64,000 bases of DNA from Pseudacidovorax intermedius (GTDB lineage: Bacteria; Pseudomonadota; Gammaproteobacteria; Burkholderiales; Burkholderiaceae_C). Under the pieces are notes generated by a model. It worked only from the letters and a program-made list of their open reading frames with translations. It searched no databases and had not been told where the DNA came from. Positions 38,575-50,100 of this stretch are shown piece after piece. The translations under genes and the position numbers were made by a program. Positions within the stretch are counted from its first letter, which is position 1. Each line of letters begins with the position of its first letter. The stretch is taken from assembly GCF_003350475.1 (NCBI RefSeq), contig NZ_QQAV01000001.1, positions 922,836-986,835 on the forward strand, given 5' to 3'.

Positions 38575-38703
38575 CAGAATCGAAAGGCCGCGGAGCAGGC
38601 CATGCCAGCGCACCCGAGGAACTGGCTTTGCCAGGCCTCTGGGTGCGCCCCCCTCCAAGCCGAAGGCGCCAGAGAGGGGGGAGCCGCGAAGCGGCATGGG
38701 GGG
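38575..38703. repeat. Dispersed intergenic repeat, copy A
   Basis: About 129 bases closely matching 46597-46724 in the same orientation. Shared blocks include GGCCGCGGAGCAGGCCATGC, CCTCCAAGCCGAAGGCG and GGGGGGAGCCGCGAAGCGGC. It ends eight bases beyond the pckG stop. It is rich in C-runs and G-runs that can pair into a long stem. Together with the terminator it fills most of the 283-base gap 38429-38711, which has no gene. Confidence 0.85.
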
Positions 38704-38711
38704 CTGCTCTA

Positions 38712-40565
38712 TCAAGCCGCCAGGCGCTGCTCGATGGCCGCCTTGGTCTGCGGCAGCTCTTCCGGCAGGTGGTGGGCCAGCTGCTCGAAGAGCTCGGTGT
38801 GCAGCTTCAGCTCGGCCTGCCAGGCGGCCTTGTCGATGCTGGTGACCTTGTCGAACTCTTCGCGGCTGAAGTTCAGGCCGGTCCAGTTCAGGTCCTCATA
38901 GCGCGGGCTCACGCCGAAGACATGCTCGTCGCCCTGGCCCTGGCCTTCGATGCGGTCGATCATCCACTTGAGCACGCGCATGTTCTCGCCATAACCGGGC
39001 CAGACGAACTTGCCGTCGTCGCCCTTGCGGAACCAGTTGGTGGTGTAGATGTGCGGCAGCTTGGCGCCCGAGGCCTGCAGCTTCTTGCCCAGGTCCAGCC
39101 AGTGCTGGAAGTAGTCGCTCATGTTGTAGCCCATGAAGGGCAGCATGGCGAAGGGGTCGCGGCGCACCACGCCCTGCTGGCCGGCGGCGGCGGCGGTCGT
39201 CTCGCTGCCCATGGTGGCGGCCATGTAGACGCCTTCGGTCCAGTTGCGGGCCTCGGTCACCAGCGGCACGGTGGTCGAGCGGCGGCCACCGAAGATGAAG
39301 GCGTCGATCTTCACGCCCTTCGGGTCGTCCCAGGCCTCGTCCAGCGCCGGGTTGTTGGTGGCGGCGACGGTGAAGCGGGCGTTGGGATGGGCGGCCTTGG
39401 CGCCGGTCTCGCGGGCGATCTGCGGCGTCCAGTCCTTGCCCTGCCAGTCGATCAGGTGCGCGGGCATCGCCTTGCCGGGGGCATCGGCCTCCATGCCTTC
39501 CCACCACACGTCGCCGTCATCGGTCAGCGCGACGTTCGTGAAGATCACGTTCTTGTCGAGGCTGGCCATGCAGTTGGGGTTGGTCTTGAAGTTGGTGCCC
39601 GGCGCCACGCCGAAGTAGCCTGCCTCTGGGTTGATGGCGCGCAGGCTGCCGTCGGCCTGGGGCTTGATCCAGGCGATGTCGTCGCCGATGGTCGTGACCT
39701 TCCAGCCCTCGAAGCCGGCCGGCGGCACGAGCATCGAGAAGTTGGTCTTGCCGCAGGCGCTGGGGAAGGCGGCGGCCACGTGGTACTTTTTGCCCTCGGG
39801 GCTGGTCACGCCCAGGATCAGCATGTGCTCGGCCAGCCAGCCTTCGTCGCGGCCCATGTTGGAGGCAATGCGCAGCGCGAAGCATTTCTTGCCCAGCAGC
39901 GCGTTGCCGCCGTAGCCCGAGCCGTACGACCAGATCTCGCGCGTGGCGGGGTAGTGGACGATGTACTTGGTCTTGTTGCAGGGCCAGGCCACGTCCTTCT
40001 GGCCGGGCTGCAGCGGCGCGCCCACGGTGTGCACGCAGGGCACGAACTCGCCCTCGGCGCCCAGCACGTCGTACACGGCGCGGCCCATGCGGGTCATGAT
40101 CTTCATGTTGACGGCCACGTACGGGCTGTCCGACAGCTCGATGCCGATGTGCGCGATGGGCGAGCCCAGCGGGCCCATGCTGAAGGGCACGACGTACATG
40201 GTGCGGCCCTGCATGCAGCCTTCGAACAGCGGCTGCAGCGTGGCGCGCATCTCGGCCGGGGCCATCCAGTTGTTGGTGGGGCCGGCGTCTTCCTTCTTCT
40301 CGCTGCAGATGAAGGTGCGGTCCTCGACGCGGGCGACGTCGCTCGGATCGGAGCAGGCGAGGAAGGAGCCGGGGCGCTTGGCCGGGTTCAGGCGCTTGAA
40401 GGTGCCGGCCTCGACGAGCTGGTTGCACAGGGCGTCGTACTCTTCCTGGCTGCCGTCGCACCAGTGGATGCGCTCGGGCTTGCACAGGGCCGCCATCTCG
40501 GCCACCCAGGCGATGAGCTTGGGATTCTTGACGTAGTCGGGGGCCTGCAGGTTGCTGGGACTCAT
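38712..40565 (-). CDS. pckG: Phosphoenolpyruvate carboxykinase (GTP)
   Basis: A 617-residue enzyme of the GTP-dependent class, close to the usual 600-620 residues. The kinase loop [13 protein letters not shown] (about residue 280) contains the hyper-reactive Cys typical of GTP-type enzymes. [15 protein letters not shown]-like and [17 protein letters not shown] regions bind substrate and metal. It converts oxaloacetate and GTP to phosphoenolpyruvate in gluconeogenesis, needed for growth on acids and on histidine-derived glutamate. The AGGAGT ribosome-binding site is good, and the leader carries an AACGACG/CGTCGTT stem (40598-40636). Cytoplasmic. Confidence 0.95.
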   Translation of the reverse strand: MSPSNLQAPDYVKNPKLIAWVAEMAALCKPERIHWCDGSQEEYDALCNQLVEAGTFKRLNPAKRPGSFLACSDPSDVARVEDRTFICSEKKEDAGPTNNWMAPAEMRATLQPLFEGCMQGRTMYVVPFSMGPLGSPIAHIGIELSDSPYVAVNMKIMTRMGRAVYDVLGAEGEFVPCVHTVGAPLQPGQKDVAWPCNKTKYIVHYPATREIWSYGSGYGGNALLGKKCFALRIASNMGRDEGWLAEHMLILGVTSPEGKKYHVAAAFPSACGKTNFSMLVPPAGFEGWKVTTIGDDIAWIKPQADGSLRAINPEAGYFGVAPGTNFKTNPNCMASLDKNVIFTNVALTDDGDVWWEGMEADAPGKAMPAHLIDWQGKDWTPQIARETGAKAAHPNARFTVAATNNPALDEAWDDPKGVKIDAFIFGGRRSTTVPLVTEARNWTEGVYMAATMGSETTAAAAGQQGVVRRDPFAMLPFMGYNMSDYFQHWLDLGKKLQASGAKLPHIYTTNWFRKGDDGKFVWPGYGENMRVLKWMIDRIEGQGQGDEHVFGVSPRYEDLNWTGLNFSREEFDKVTSIDKAAWQAELKLHTELFEQLAHHLPEELPQTKAAIEQRLAA

Positions 40566-40735
40566 GGTGAACTCCTGAAAAGAAAACTGTCTTTTCGAAC
40601 GACGCTCGTCGCGGGGCGCGCGGCGCGAACGTCGTTGGAGAAAACGTCTTCGGTCAGGGATTCCGCGGTCGCGGTCGGCGCAGGCGGCGGGTCGCGCGCG
40701 GCGAGAAACCCGCGCGTCCGTCGGAAGGCATGGAG

Positions 40736-40764
40736 GAATCCGGCATGGCGCTCAGGCCGGATTC
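40736..40764. terminator. Stem-loop downstream of the small membrane protein gene
   Basis: GAATCCGGC (40736-40744) pairs perfectly with GCCGGATTC (40756-40764) around an 11-base loop. It lies 17 bases beyond the stop of the gene at 40782-40934 and upstream of pckG. Without a T-run it may be a weak terminator or mRNA-stabilising stem. Nothing else is evident in 40566-40781. Confidence 0.45.
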
Positions 40765-40781
40765 ATGCACGCCCTCGGCAC

Positions 40782-40934
40782 TCAGGCCAGGTACACCGCG
40801 ATCGAAGCCAGCAGCAGCATCAGGATGCCGCCAGCAATGGGCAGCACGATCGGCATCAGCGGAACGATGCCTTCCACCGCGTCTTTCTCGATGATGGCAT
40901 CGTGGCCGGGCTCGACGGGCGTGGGAGTGGACAT
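40782..40934 (-). CDS. Very small single-pass membrane protein
   Basis: A 50-residue protein from ATG 40934. A polar, acidic N-terminus (MSTPTPVEPGHDAIIEKDAV) is followed by one long hydrophobic segment (VPLMPIVLPIAGGILMLLLA) to the C-terminus. The composition and codon use look like a real gene. It lies alone upstream of pckG. Function unknown; C-tail-anchored topology is suggested by the layout. Confidence 0.65.
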   Translation of the reverse strand: MSTPTPVEPGHDAIIEKDAVEGIVPLMPIVLPIAGGILMLLLASIAVYLA

Positions 40935-41137
40935 GGGCGAGCGTCTCTTTTCTAAGCGGACAAGGAGAAAGATGTTAACAAGCACCCCTTCTCCCAGGAA
41001 AGCGAGTGGGACTCGGGGTTTCTCCTGCCGAGGCGCTCCAGCAGTGGGTTTGCGCTATCCCAACCCGCGCGTTCCAGCCGCGGCGCACGGTGAAAAGTGG
41101 CGGTGTGTTCCCTCGCCACGCAACGGGTTGGCCCGAG

Positions 41138-42343
41138 CTAGCGCTTTTCTTCGGCCTGGAAGCCGGCGTTGCGCAACGCCTCGATCACCGACGCCAGGTG
41201 CGCGCGCCCCCGGGTCTGCAGCACCAATTCGATGTCCACGTTCTGCGCCGCCAGCAGCGTGAAGGCGCGCTGGTGGTGCACCTCGTCGATGTTGGCGCCG
41301 GCCTCCGCCACGGTGGCCGTGATGCGCGCCAGCATGCCGGGCACGTCGCGCGCGCTCACCGTCAGCCGCGCCAGGCGACCGGCGCGCACCATGCCGCGCT
41401 CGATGATCGCAGCCAGCAGCAGCGGATCGATGTTGCCGCCCGAGAGCACCAGTCCCACCTTGCGCCCGCGGAATCGCTCCGGATGCCGCAGCAGCGCCGC
41501 CAGACCGGCGGCGCCGGCGCCCTCCACCAGCGTCTTCTCGATCTCCAGCAGCATCAGCACCGACTGCTCGATGTCGCCTTCGTCCACCAGCACCAGGTCG
41601 TCGACCATCGCCGCGATGATCTCGCGGGTGCGTTCGCCGGGCGTGCCCACGGCGATGCCCTCGGCGATGGTGCTGGTGCCGGCGATGTGCTGCGTGCCCT
41701 TGACGGCGTTGACCATGGCCGGGAAGCGCGCGGTCTGCACGCCCACGATCTGCAGGCCGGGACGGCGGGCCCGGCCCACCACCGCCATGCCGGCCAGCAG
41801 GCCGCCGCCGCCGACCGAGACGACCAGCGTGTCCAGCTCGGGCACGTCCTCCAGCATCTCCAGCGCCACCGTGCCCTGGCCCGCGATGATGGCGTCGTCG
41901 TCGTAGGGATGCACGAAGGCCAGGCCGTCGCGCTCGGCCAGCTCGTAGGCATGGGCGCGTGCCGCCTCCAGCGAATCGCCGAACAGCACCACGTTCGCGC
42001 CGAAGCCGCGGGTGCGCTCGATCTTCACGCCCGGCGTGAAGCGCGGCATGACGATGGTCGCGGGAATACCCAGCCGCTGCGCGTGGTAGGCCACACCCTG
42101 CGCATGGTTGCCGGCCGACATGGCGATCACGCCCTTGGGCGGCACGTCGGCGGCGGCCAGCTGCGCCATGATGTTGCAGGCACCGCGCTCCTTGAAGGAG
42201 GCGGTGAACTGCAGGTTCTCGAACTTGAGAAAGACCTGCGCACCGACGATGTCCGACAGGGTGCGCGATTCCACGCAGGGCGTGCGCAGCACCTGGCCCT
42301 GGAGGCGCCGGGCGGCCGCTTCGATGTCTTGGAGGGAGACCAT
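41138..42343 (-). CDS. Threonine ammonia-lyase with ACT domain
   Basis: A 401-residue PLP enzyme from ATG 42343; ATG 42352 adds three residues. The PLP lysine is Lys51 in TASFKERGA, and the phosphate loop is VSVGGGGLLAGM. The C-terminal about 75 residues (RLARLTVSARDVPGMLARI ... VIEALRNAGF) form an ACT domain, as in the shorter threonine/serine dehydratases. It deaminates threonine to 2-oxobutyrate, or serine to pyruvate. A divergent AAA+ gene starts 182 bases away. Biosynthetic IlvA is longer, so a catabolic role is likely. Confidence 0.9.
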   Translation of the reverse strand: MVSLQDIEAAARRLQGQVLRTPCVESRTLSDIVGAQVFLKFENLQFTASFKERGACNIMAQLAAADVPPKGVIAMSAGNHAQGVAYHAQRLGIPATIVMPRFTPGVKIERTRGFGANVVLFGDSLEAARAHAYELAERDGLAFVHPYDDDAIIAGQGTVALEMLEDVPELDTLVVSVGGGGLLAGMAVVGRARRPGLQIVGVQTARFPAMVNAVKGTQHIAGTSTIAEGIAVGTPGERTREIIAAMVDDLVLVDEGDIEQSVLMLLEIEKTLVEGAGAAGLAALLRHPERFRGRKVGLVLSGGNIDPLLLAAIIERGMVRAGRLARLTVSARDVPGMLARITATVAEAGANIDEVHHQRAFTLLAAQNVDIELVLQTRGRAHLASVIEALRNAGFQAEEKR

Positions 42344-42524
42344 GGCCGGCATTGTGGCGCGGCCCTGCACACGGGCGTCCGCCGGACGCGCCTGCAGCCG
42401 CGCTCGCCCCGCACCGGCGCCGGCGTACACGCGCAGTCGCCCTGGGGGGCTTTCGCGGCCCCGCACTTTCGCATTGCATCGGACTGCGCTATGGTCGCCG
42501 CTCCATCTCCGAGGAAACCCTGCC

Positions 42525-44849
42525 ATGGCCCGCCGCTCAGGACTCGACGCCAGCACCGCCCAGCGCGGGGCCGCCTTGCCCTCGCCCGGCCTGCGCGAGG
42601 CGCCGGTGCTGGAGCTGATGTGTTCGCACTTCGTGCTGACGCTGGCCGCGCAGCAGGGCCCGCGCTTCAATGTGCGGCGCGATCTCAACGGCCTGCTCTC
42701 GCTCACCGGCCGGCACCTGGTGTGGCCCGCGTCGGTATTGCAGCGGCTGCGGGCCTTCCTGGCGCGGCGCTGCGAGGGCAACGAGGTCTGGAAGGATGTG
42801 CAGACGCTGGACAACCGCGCCCTGCTCGAGCGCCACGGCCACTGGCGCGGCCCGTACGAAGAAGGCACGCTCTTCTTCCACCTCGACGAATACGCCAAGG
42901 ACCAGCCCAAGGATCTGCTGGCCGTGCTGGCCCTCACGCGCGACTGGCTGGCGCAGACGCTGCGCAAGCAGTCCACATTGGTCGAGAAGAACATCGACGC
43001 CCTGGCCGGCCTGCTGCAGCTGAACAAGGCCGAGCGCGCGCTGCTGCTCTACGGGACGCTGGCGCGCTACCAGCGCGACCTGCGCTCGCTGCTGGTGGAG
43101 TTCAAGGTCAGCAACGCGCCCGAGGCCTATGCCGCGCTGGCCGAGGTGGCCGGCGTGAGCCCCAGCGAGGTGGGCGAGGCGCTGCGCGCCGGCTCGCGGC
43201 TGGAGCGCATCGGGCTGGTCGAGAACCTCATCTCCGAGCACAACATCACCGACCTGGCCGACCTGATGAAGGTCAGCGAGAAGCTGCCGCCGGTGCTCAT
43301 GCGCGAGTACCGCGACCAGAGCGAGCTGATGGCCGTCTTCACGCGGCCCTCCACCAAGAGCGAACTGGCGCTGGACGACTTCGAATTCGTCGGCGACGAG
43401 GCCCGCATGCTGATCACGCTGCTGCGCGCCGCCGTCGCGCGCAAGGAGCCGGGCGTGAACGTGCTGCTCTACGGCCCACCCGGCACCGGCAAGACCGAGC
43501 TGGCGAAGGTGGTGGCGCAGGCGGCGGGGCTGGAGCTGTTCGAGGTCGAGTACGCCGACCGCGACGGCAACTCGCTCTCCGGCCGCGACCGCTACCGCTC
43601 GCTGCAGATCGCGCAGGTCTTCCTCAAGGGCAGCGCGCAGTCGGCGCTGCTGTTCGACGAGGTGGAGGACGTCTTTCCGCCCATCAGCACCGAAGCGGCG
43701 CAGTTCATGGCCCGTGCCGAGCAGATCGCGGCGCCGGCCGCCAGCGGCAGCGTCAACGGCAAGGCCTGGGTCAACCAGATCCTGGAGACCAACCCGGTGC
43801 CCACGCTGTGGGTCACCAACCGCATCGAGCAGATCGACCCGGCCTTCCGCCGTCGCTTCGCCTACCACCTGGAGCTGAAGTCGCCGCCGCCCGGCGCGCG
43901 CGAGCAGATCGTGCGCAAGGCCCTGGCCGGCGTCGAGGTGTCCGAGGCCTTCGCCGGCCGGCTGGCCGAGCGGCGCGGCCTCACGCCGGCGCAGATCCGC
44001 ACCGCGGTGCGTTTCGCCGGCCTGGCGGCCGAGGGCGGTGCCGATGCCGAAGCGCTGATCGAGCGCCAGTTGCGCAATGCCGACCAGGCCCTGGGCCGCA
44101 GCCCCGGCACGCCCGCCGAGCGGCTGGCCGTGACGACCTGGGACCTGGGCATGCTCAACGTCGACACGCGCTTCGAGATCCCGCGCATCGTCGAGGCGCT
44201 CAAGGCCCGCGGCCACGGCACGCTGTGCTTCTACGGCGCACCCGGCACCGGCAAGACCGCCCTGGCCGAGCACATCGCGCGGGCGCTGGGCCGGCCGCTG
44301 ATGATCAAGCAGGCCAGCGACCTGATGAGCAAGTACGTCGGCGAGACCGAGCAGCAGATGGCCGCCATGTTCCGCGAGGCCGAGGCCGAGAAGGCCGTGC
44401 TGCTGCTGGACGAGGCCGACTCCTTCCTGCAGGACCGGCGCGGCGCGCAGCGCAGCTACGAGGTCACCGAGGTCAACGAGATGCTGCAGGGCATGGAGCG
44501 CTACCAGGGCGTCTTCGTCTGCACCACCAACCTGCTCGACCGCATCGACCAGGCGGCGCTGCGGCGCTTCACCTTCAAGATCCGCTTCAAGCCCCTCACG
44601 GCCGGGCAGCGTGAACGCATGTTCGTCACCGAGGCGCTGGCTGGCCAGGCCGAAGCACTCACGCCCGAGGTCACGGCGCGGCTGGCGCGGCTCGACCAGT
44701 TGTGCCCCGGCGACTTCGCCGCCGTGAAGCGGCAGGTGGAGATCCTCGCCGCCGCCTTCACGCCCGAGGAATTCCTGGCGCAGCTGGAGGCCGAGCATCG
44801 CCTCAAGCCCGAGGTGCGCGAGGCCCGGGGCATGGGCTTCGTCCACTGA
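42525..44849 (+). CDS. Tandem AAA+ ATPase of unknown function
   Basis: A 774-residue protein. An N-terminal about 300-residue helical region without a recognised domain precedes two AAA+ modules. The first has Walker A at 317-324 (GPPGTGKT), Walker B ALLFDEVEDVF, and a C-terminal AAA lid. The second has Walker A at 571-578 (GAPGTGKT), Walker B VLLLDEADSFL and an arginine-finger region QAALRRFTF. The second module resembles the Cdc48/SpoVK class. It probably acts as a ring-shaped remodeller or chaperone in the cytoplasm, with the N-terminus choosing the client. No partner gene is adjacent. Confidence 0.85.
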   Translation: MARRSGLDASTAQRGAALPSPGLREAPVLELMCSHFVLTLAAQQGPRFNVRRDLNGLLSLTGRHLVWPASVLQRLRAFLARRCEGNEVWKDVQTLDNRALLERHGHWRGPYEEGTLFFHLDEYAKDQPKDLLAVLALTRDWLAQTLRKQSTLVEKNIDALAGLLQLNKAERALLLYGTLARYQRDLRSLLVEFKVSNAPEAYAALAEVAGVSPSEVGEALRAGSRLERIGLVENLISEHNITDLADLMKVSEKLPPVLMREYRDQSELMAVFTRPSTKSELALDDFEFVGDEARMLITLLRAAVARKEPGVNVLLYGPPGTGKTELAKVVAQAAGLELFEVEYADRDGNSLSGRDRYRSLQIAQVFLKGSAQSALLFDEVEDVFPPISTEAAQFMARAEQIAAPAASGSVNGKAWVNQILETNPVPTLWVTNRIEQIDPAFRRRFAYHLELKSPPPGAREQIVRKALAGVEVSEAFAGRLAERRGLTPAQIRTAVRFAGLAAEGGADAEALIERQLRNADQALGRSPGTPAERLAVTTWDLGMLNVDTRFEIPRIVEALKARGHGTLCFYGAPGTGKTALAEHIARALGRPLMIKQASDLMSKYVGETEQQMAAMFREAEAEKAVLLLDEADSFLQDRRGAQRSYEVTEVNEMLQGMERYQGVFVCTTNLLDRIDQAALRRFTFKIRFKPLTAGQRERMFVTEALAGQAEALTPEVTARLARLDQLCPGDFAAVKRQVEILAAAFTPEEFLAQLEAEHRLKPEVREARGMGFVH

Positions 44850-44996
44850 GAAAGGGTGGGCGAGCCCGCCACGCCCGCTCGGCCCCGCCGGATTCATTCA
44901 CACCTCCTGATCGCGCGAACTGTCGTGCGGGGGCGCTAGCATCGGCGCCGGCATGCGCGCCGGGGGGCCGCGTGCCCATCACACCGAGGACGATCC

Positions 44997-46568
44997 ATGA
45001 TGCGACGAGGGATGGGGGCGCTGCTGGCCGGCGCGATCGTGACCGTGTTGAGTGCCTGTGGCGGCGGCGGCGGCGGAGGTGGCGGCGGCGCGCTGCCGCT
45101 GGCCCTGCCCGCCAGCAGTCCGGCGGCCCCGGCGTCCACGCCTGTCGCCCAGGCCGGCGATCCGGACATCGTCGACGTGGCCTCCGTGGCGGGCCGGTGC
45201 GCCAAGCCCCGCAGCGGCAGCGCCGACCTGGCCGGGACCCTGCTCGACGAGAAGCGCTGGGTGCGCTCCTGGATCGACGACACCTACCTCTGGTACGACG
45301 AGGTGCCCACCCTCTCGGCGGCGAACTATGCGACGCCCATCGACTACTTCGCGGTGCTCAAGACCTCGGCGCTCACTTCCAGCGGCAAGCCCAAGGACCG
45401 CTTCCACTTCACCTACGACACGGCCGCGTACCAGGGCCTGTCGAGCAACGGCCAGGAGATCGGCTACGGCATCCGCTTCGCCTACCTCTCCAGCGTGCCG
45501 CCGCGCGATGTGCGTGTCGCCTATGTGGAGCCCAACTCGCCGGCCTCCTCCGCCGGCGTGACACGCGGCATGCGCCTGCGCACGGTCGACGGCATCGACG
45601 TGACCAACGGCAGCAACGTGGATGGCCTCAACGCCGGCCTGGCGCCCCAGAAAGCGGGCGAAGTGCACCAGCTGGGCCTGCGCCGCCTGGACGGCAGCGA
45701 CATCACGCTCGGCCTCACGGCCACCGACATCGTCAGCAGCGCCGTGATGAACGTGAAGACCATTCCCACGGCCAGCGGCAACGTCGGCTACCTGCAGTTC
45801 AACCAGCACAGCGTGGCGGCCGAATCGCAGCTGATGGATGCGATGGCCGCCCTGCGCGACGCGGCGGTGTCCGACCTGGTGCTGGACATGCGCTACAACG
45901 GCGGCGGTCTGCTGGGCATCGCCTCCGAGGTCGCCAGCATGATCGCGCCGAGCAACAGCACCACCGGGCAGACCTTCGAGCGCCTGATCTACAACCGCAA
46001 GAATCCCTTCGGCACCTCCGCCGCGGCCAGCCGCGTGCCCTTCTACGCCACGGCGCAGTACGGGCCGCGCTCGGGCACACCGCTGCCGCGGCTGAACCTG
46101 CCGCGTGTGCTGGTGCTGGCCGGTGGCGACACCTGCTCGGCCAGCGAGTCGGTCGTCAACGGCCTGCGTGGCATCGGCGTGAACGTGGCCCTGGTGGGCG
46201 GTACCACCTGCGGCAAGCCCTATGGCTTCTATCCGCAGGACAACTGCGGCACCACCTACTTCACCATCCAGTTCCAGGGCGTCAATGCGCAGGGCCAGGG
46301 CGATTACGGAGATGGCTTCGCGCCCACCTGCAGCGTGGCCGACGATTTCAGCCATGCCCTGGGCGACCCGGCCGAGGCGCGCCTGGCCGCGGCCCTCAGC
46401 CTGCGCCAGAACGGCGTGTGCCCCGCGCCCGCCACGCCGCTCGTGGCCAGCGCGCGCTCGGCCATCGCCGGCAGCGGCACCGGCCTGCCCGCCGACCAGG
46501 CCGTGCTCGGCCCGCGCGCGCCCTGGCTGGACAACCGCATCGTGCTGCCGGCGGACCGTGGGCTCTAG
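44997..46568 (+). CDS. S41-family peptidase lipoprotein with PDZ domain
   Basis: A 523-residue C-terminal-processing-peptidase relative. The lipoprotein signal ends at LSAC (Cys21), immediately followed by about ten glycines as a flexible tether. A PDZ-like domain (about residues 155-235, GIRFAYLSSVPPRDVRVAYV ... GMRLRTVDGIDV) precedes the protease core. Ser381 in DTCSASESV is the nucleophile position. This outer-membrane-anchored form is common in Burkholderiales. Clients are unknown. The ribosome-binding site GAGGA precedes ATG 44997. Confidence 0.87.
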   Translation: MMRRGMGALLAGAIVTVLSACGGGGGGGGGGALPLALPASSPAAPASTPVAQAGDPDIVDVASVAGRCAKPRSGSADLAGTLLDEKRWVRSWIDDTYLWYDEVPTLSAANYATPIDYFAVLKTSALTSSGKPKDRFHFTYDTAAYQGLSSNGQEIGYGIRFAYLSSVPPRDVRVAYVEPNSPASSAGVTRGMRLRTVDGIDVTNGSNVDGLNAGLAPQKAGEVHQLGLRRLDGSDITLGLTATDIVSSAVMNVKTIPTASGNVGYLQFNQHSVAAESQLMDAMAALRDAAVSDLVLDMRYNGGGLLGIASEVASMIAPSNSTTGQTFERLIYNRKNPFGTSAAASRVPFYATAQYGPRSGTPLPRLNLPRVLVLAGGDTCSASESVVNGLRGIGVNVALVGGTTCGKPYGFYPQDNCGTTYFTIQFQGVNAQGQGDYGDGFAPTCSVADDFSHALGDPAEARLAAALSLRQNGVCPAPATPLVASARSAIAGSGTGLPADQAVLGPRAPWLDNRIVLPADRGL

Positions 46569-46596
46569 ACGAACACACGCCGATTGCAAGCAGCGG

Positions 46597-46724
46597 CAAG
46601 ATCGAATGGCCGCGGAGCAGGCCATGCCAGTGCACCCGCGGAACCGGCTTTGCCGGGCCGGGGGGTGGGCCCCCTCCAAGCCGAAGGCGCGAGGGAGGGG
46701 GGAGCCGCGAAGCGGCTTGGGGGG
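46597..46724. repeat. Dispersed intergenic repeat, copy B
   Basis: The second copy of the repeat at 38575-38703, with about 85-90% of bases matching by eye and the same orientation. It ends seven bases beyond the recQ stop, almost the same offset as copy A from pckG. It also follows the convergent S41 peptidase gene by 28 bases, so it sits between two 3' ends. Confidence 0.85.
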
Positions 46725-46731
46725 TGCCCGC

Positions 46732-48669
<1,938 letters not shown>

Positions 48670-48880
48670 GTTCGGTGCGGGCGGTGGCGGCGGGCGGGCA
48701 GGAAGGCGGGTGCGGATGGAAAGCGGCGGCGCATCCGGGGATGCATGCGCCCGACGCGCCTCCCTCGCGCCAGGGCGGCATTGTCTCAGGCCCGCGGCGG
48801 CCTGCCGGACAGGCTCGCGCAAGCCCGCAGAGCCTGGCACGCCTCCTGCAACCCAGAGCGGGCCTGGGCCTACCACCACC

Positions 48881-48892
48881 TGTATAGACAGC
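48881..48892. promoter_or_regulatory. HutC-type operator, site 1
   Basis: CTGTATAGACAG is a palindrome with one mismatched pair, resembling known HutC sites (TGTATATACA core). It is upstream of the NitT/TauT-type transporter genes. Confidence 0.7.
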
Positions 48893-48980
48893 AATTTGGT
48901 GCACCCGCCGCGTCAGTGCACCGAGACAGGGTCATGCCCGGCCGGGAGCCTCCCCATCCTGGGGCGGGATTGCGGGTTGT

Positions 48981-48994
48981 CCTGTATATACAGG
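48981..48994. promoter_or_regulatory. HutC-type operator, site 2
   Basis: CCTGTATATACAGG is a perfect 14-base palindrome with the TGTATATACA core of HutC operators. It is the best match in the window and probably overlaps the promoter of the transporter genes starting at 49135. Confidence 0.78.
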
Positions 48995-49134
48995 CCTGGC
49001 AGCCCAGCTGAGACTGCGCCCCACCCCTGGCAGGCGCGGCCGGCCGTCCTGGATGTCCGCCGCGCCCGGTGGCGAGGTCGCAGGCACGGATGTCCGTTGT
49101 AGTTGTTCCGCCATTCACACCACAGGAGGGCCAC

Positions 49135-50100
49135 ATGGCCAAGACCGTCTTCAAGATCGCATCGCTGGTGGCCGCGGCCGCCGCCCTCGCCTGCGCCGCA
49201 GGCACCGCCGCCGCGCAGGAGACGAAGATTGCGCTCGGCATGTCCGGCTGGACGGGCTTCGCCCCGCTCACGCTGGCCGACAAGGCCGGCATCTTCAAGA
49301 GGAACGGCCTGGACGTGGAGATCAAGATGATCCCGCAGAAGGACCGCCATCTGGCCCTGGCCTCGGGCGCCATCCAGTGCGCCGCCACCACGGTCGAGAC
49401 GCACGTGGCCTGGAACGCCAACGGCGTGCCCATCGTGCAGATCTTCCAGATGGACAAGTCCTACGGCGCCGACGGCATCGCGGTGCGCAACGACGTCAAG
49501 TCCTTCGCCGACCTCAAGGGCAAGACCATCGGCGTCGATGCGCCCGGCACTGCGCCCTACTTCGGCCTGGCCTGGATGCTGAGCAAGAACGGCATGACCT
49601 TGAAGGACGTGAAGACCGTGACGCTGGCGCCGCAGGCTGCTGCCCAGGCCTTCGTGGCCGGCCAGAACGACGCCGCCATGACCTACGAGCCCTACCTGTC
49701 GACGGTGCGCAACGCACCGCAGTCCGGCAAGATCCTCGCGACCACGCTGGACTACCCCATGGTGATGGACACCGTGGGCTGCGCGCCCACCTGGCTCAAG
49801 GCCAACGCCAAGGCGGCGCAGGCGCTCACCACGTCCTACTTCGAGGCGCTGGACATGATCAAGGCCGAGCCCGCGAAGGCCAACGAGATCATGGGCTCGG
49901 CGGTCAAGCAGACCGGCGAGGCCTTCGCCAACTCGTCCAAGTACCTGCGCTGGCAGGACAAAGTGGCCAACCAGAAGTTCTTCTCCGGCGAGCTGGAGCA
50001 GTTCATGAAGGAGTCGGTGCCGATCCTGCTGGAGGCCGGCGTGATCCGCAAGGCGCCCGAGGACTTGAAGGCGACCTACGACGCGTCCTTCATCAAGTAA
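49135..50100 (+). CDS. NitT/TauT-type ABC transporter substrate-binding protein
   Basis: A 321-residue periplasmic protein. The signal peptide (MAKTVFKIASLVAAAAALAC ... AAAQ) is about 28 residues, then KIALGMSGWTGFAPLTLADKAG, typical of NMT1/SsuA-like proteins. HutC-type operators upstream and hutC downstream suggest that it binds histidine, urocanate or a related compound; this is inference from context. The permease and ATPase genes follow directly. Confidence 0.9.
   Translation: MAKTVFKIASLVAAAAALACAAGTAAAQETKIALGMSGWTGFAPLTLADKAGIFKRNGLDVEIKMIPQKDRHLALASGAIQCAATTVETHVAWNANGVPIVQIFQMDKSYGADGIAVRNDVKSFADLKGKTIGVDAPGTAPYFGLAWMLSKNGMTLKDVKTVTLAPQAAAQAFVAGQNDAAMTYEPYLSTVRNAPQSGKILATTLDYPMVMDTVGCAPTWLKANAKAAQALTTSYFEALDMIKAEPAKANEIMGSAVKQTGEAFANSSKYLRWQDKVANQKFFSGELEQFMKESVPILLEAGVIRKAPEDLKATYDASFIK

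Larger units (their letters stand above)
48670..49134. other. 465-base divergent intergenic region with hut operators
   Basis: No gene is supported between recQ (-) and the binding-protein gene (+). It contains two HutC-type palindromes 101 bases apart (48881-48892 and 48981-48994) and ends with the ribosome-binding site CAGGAGG before ATG 49135. Confidence 0.7.
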
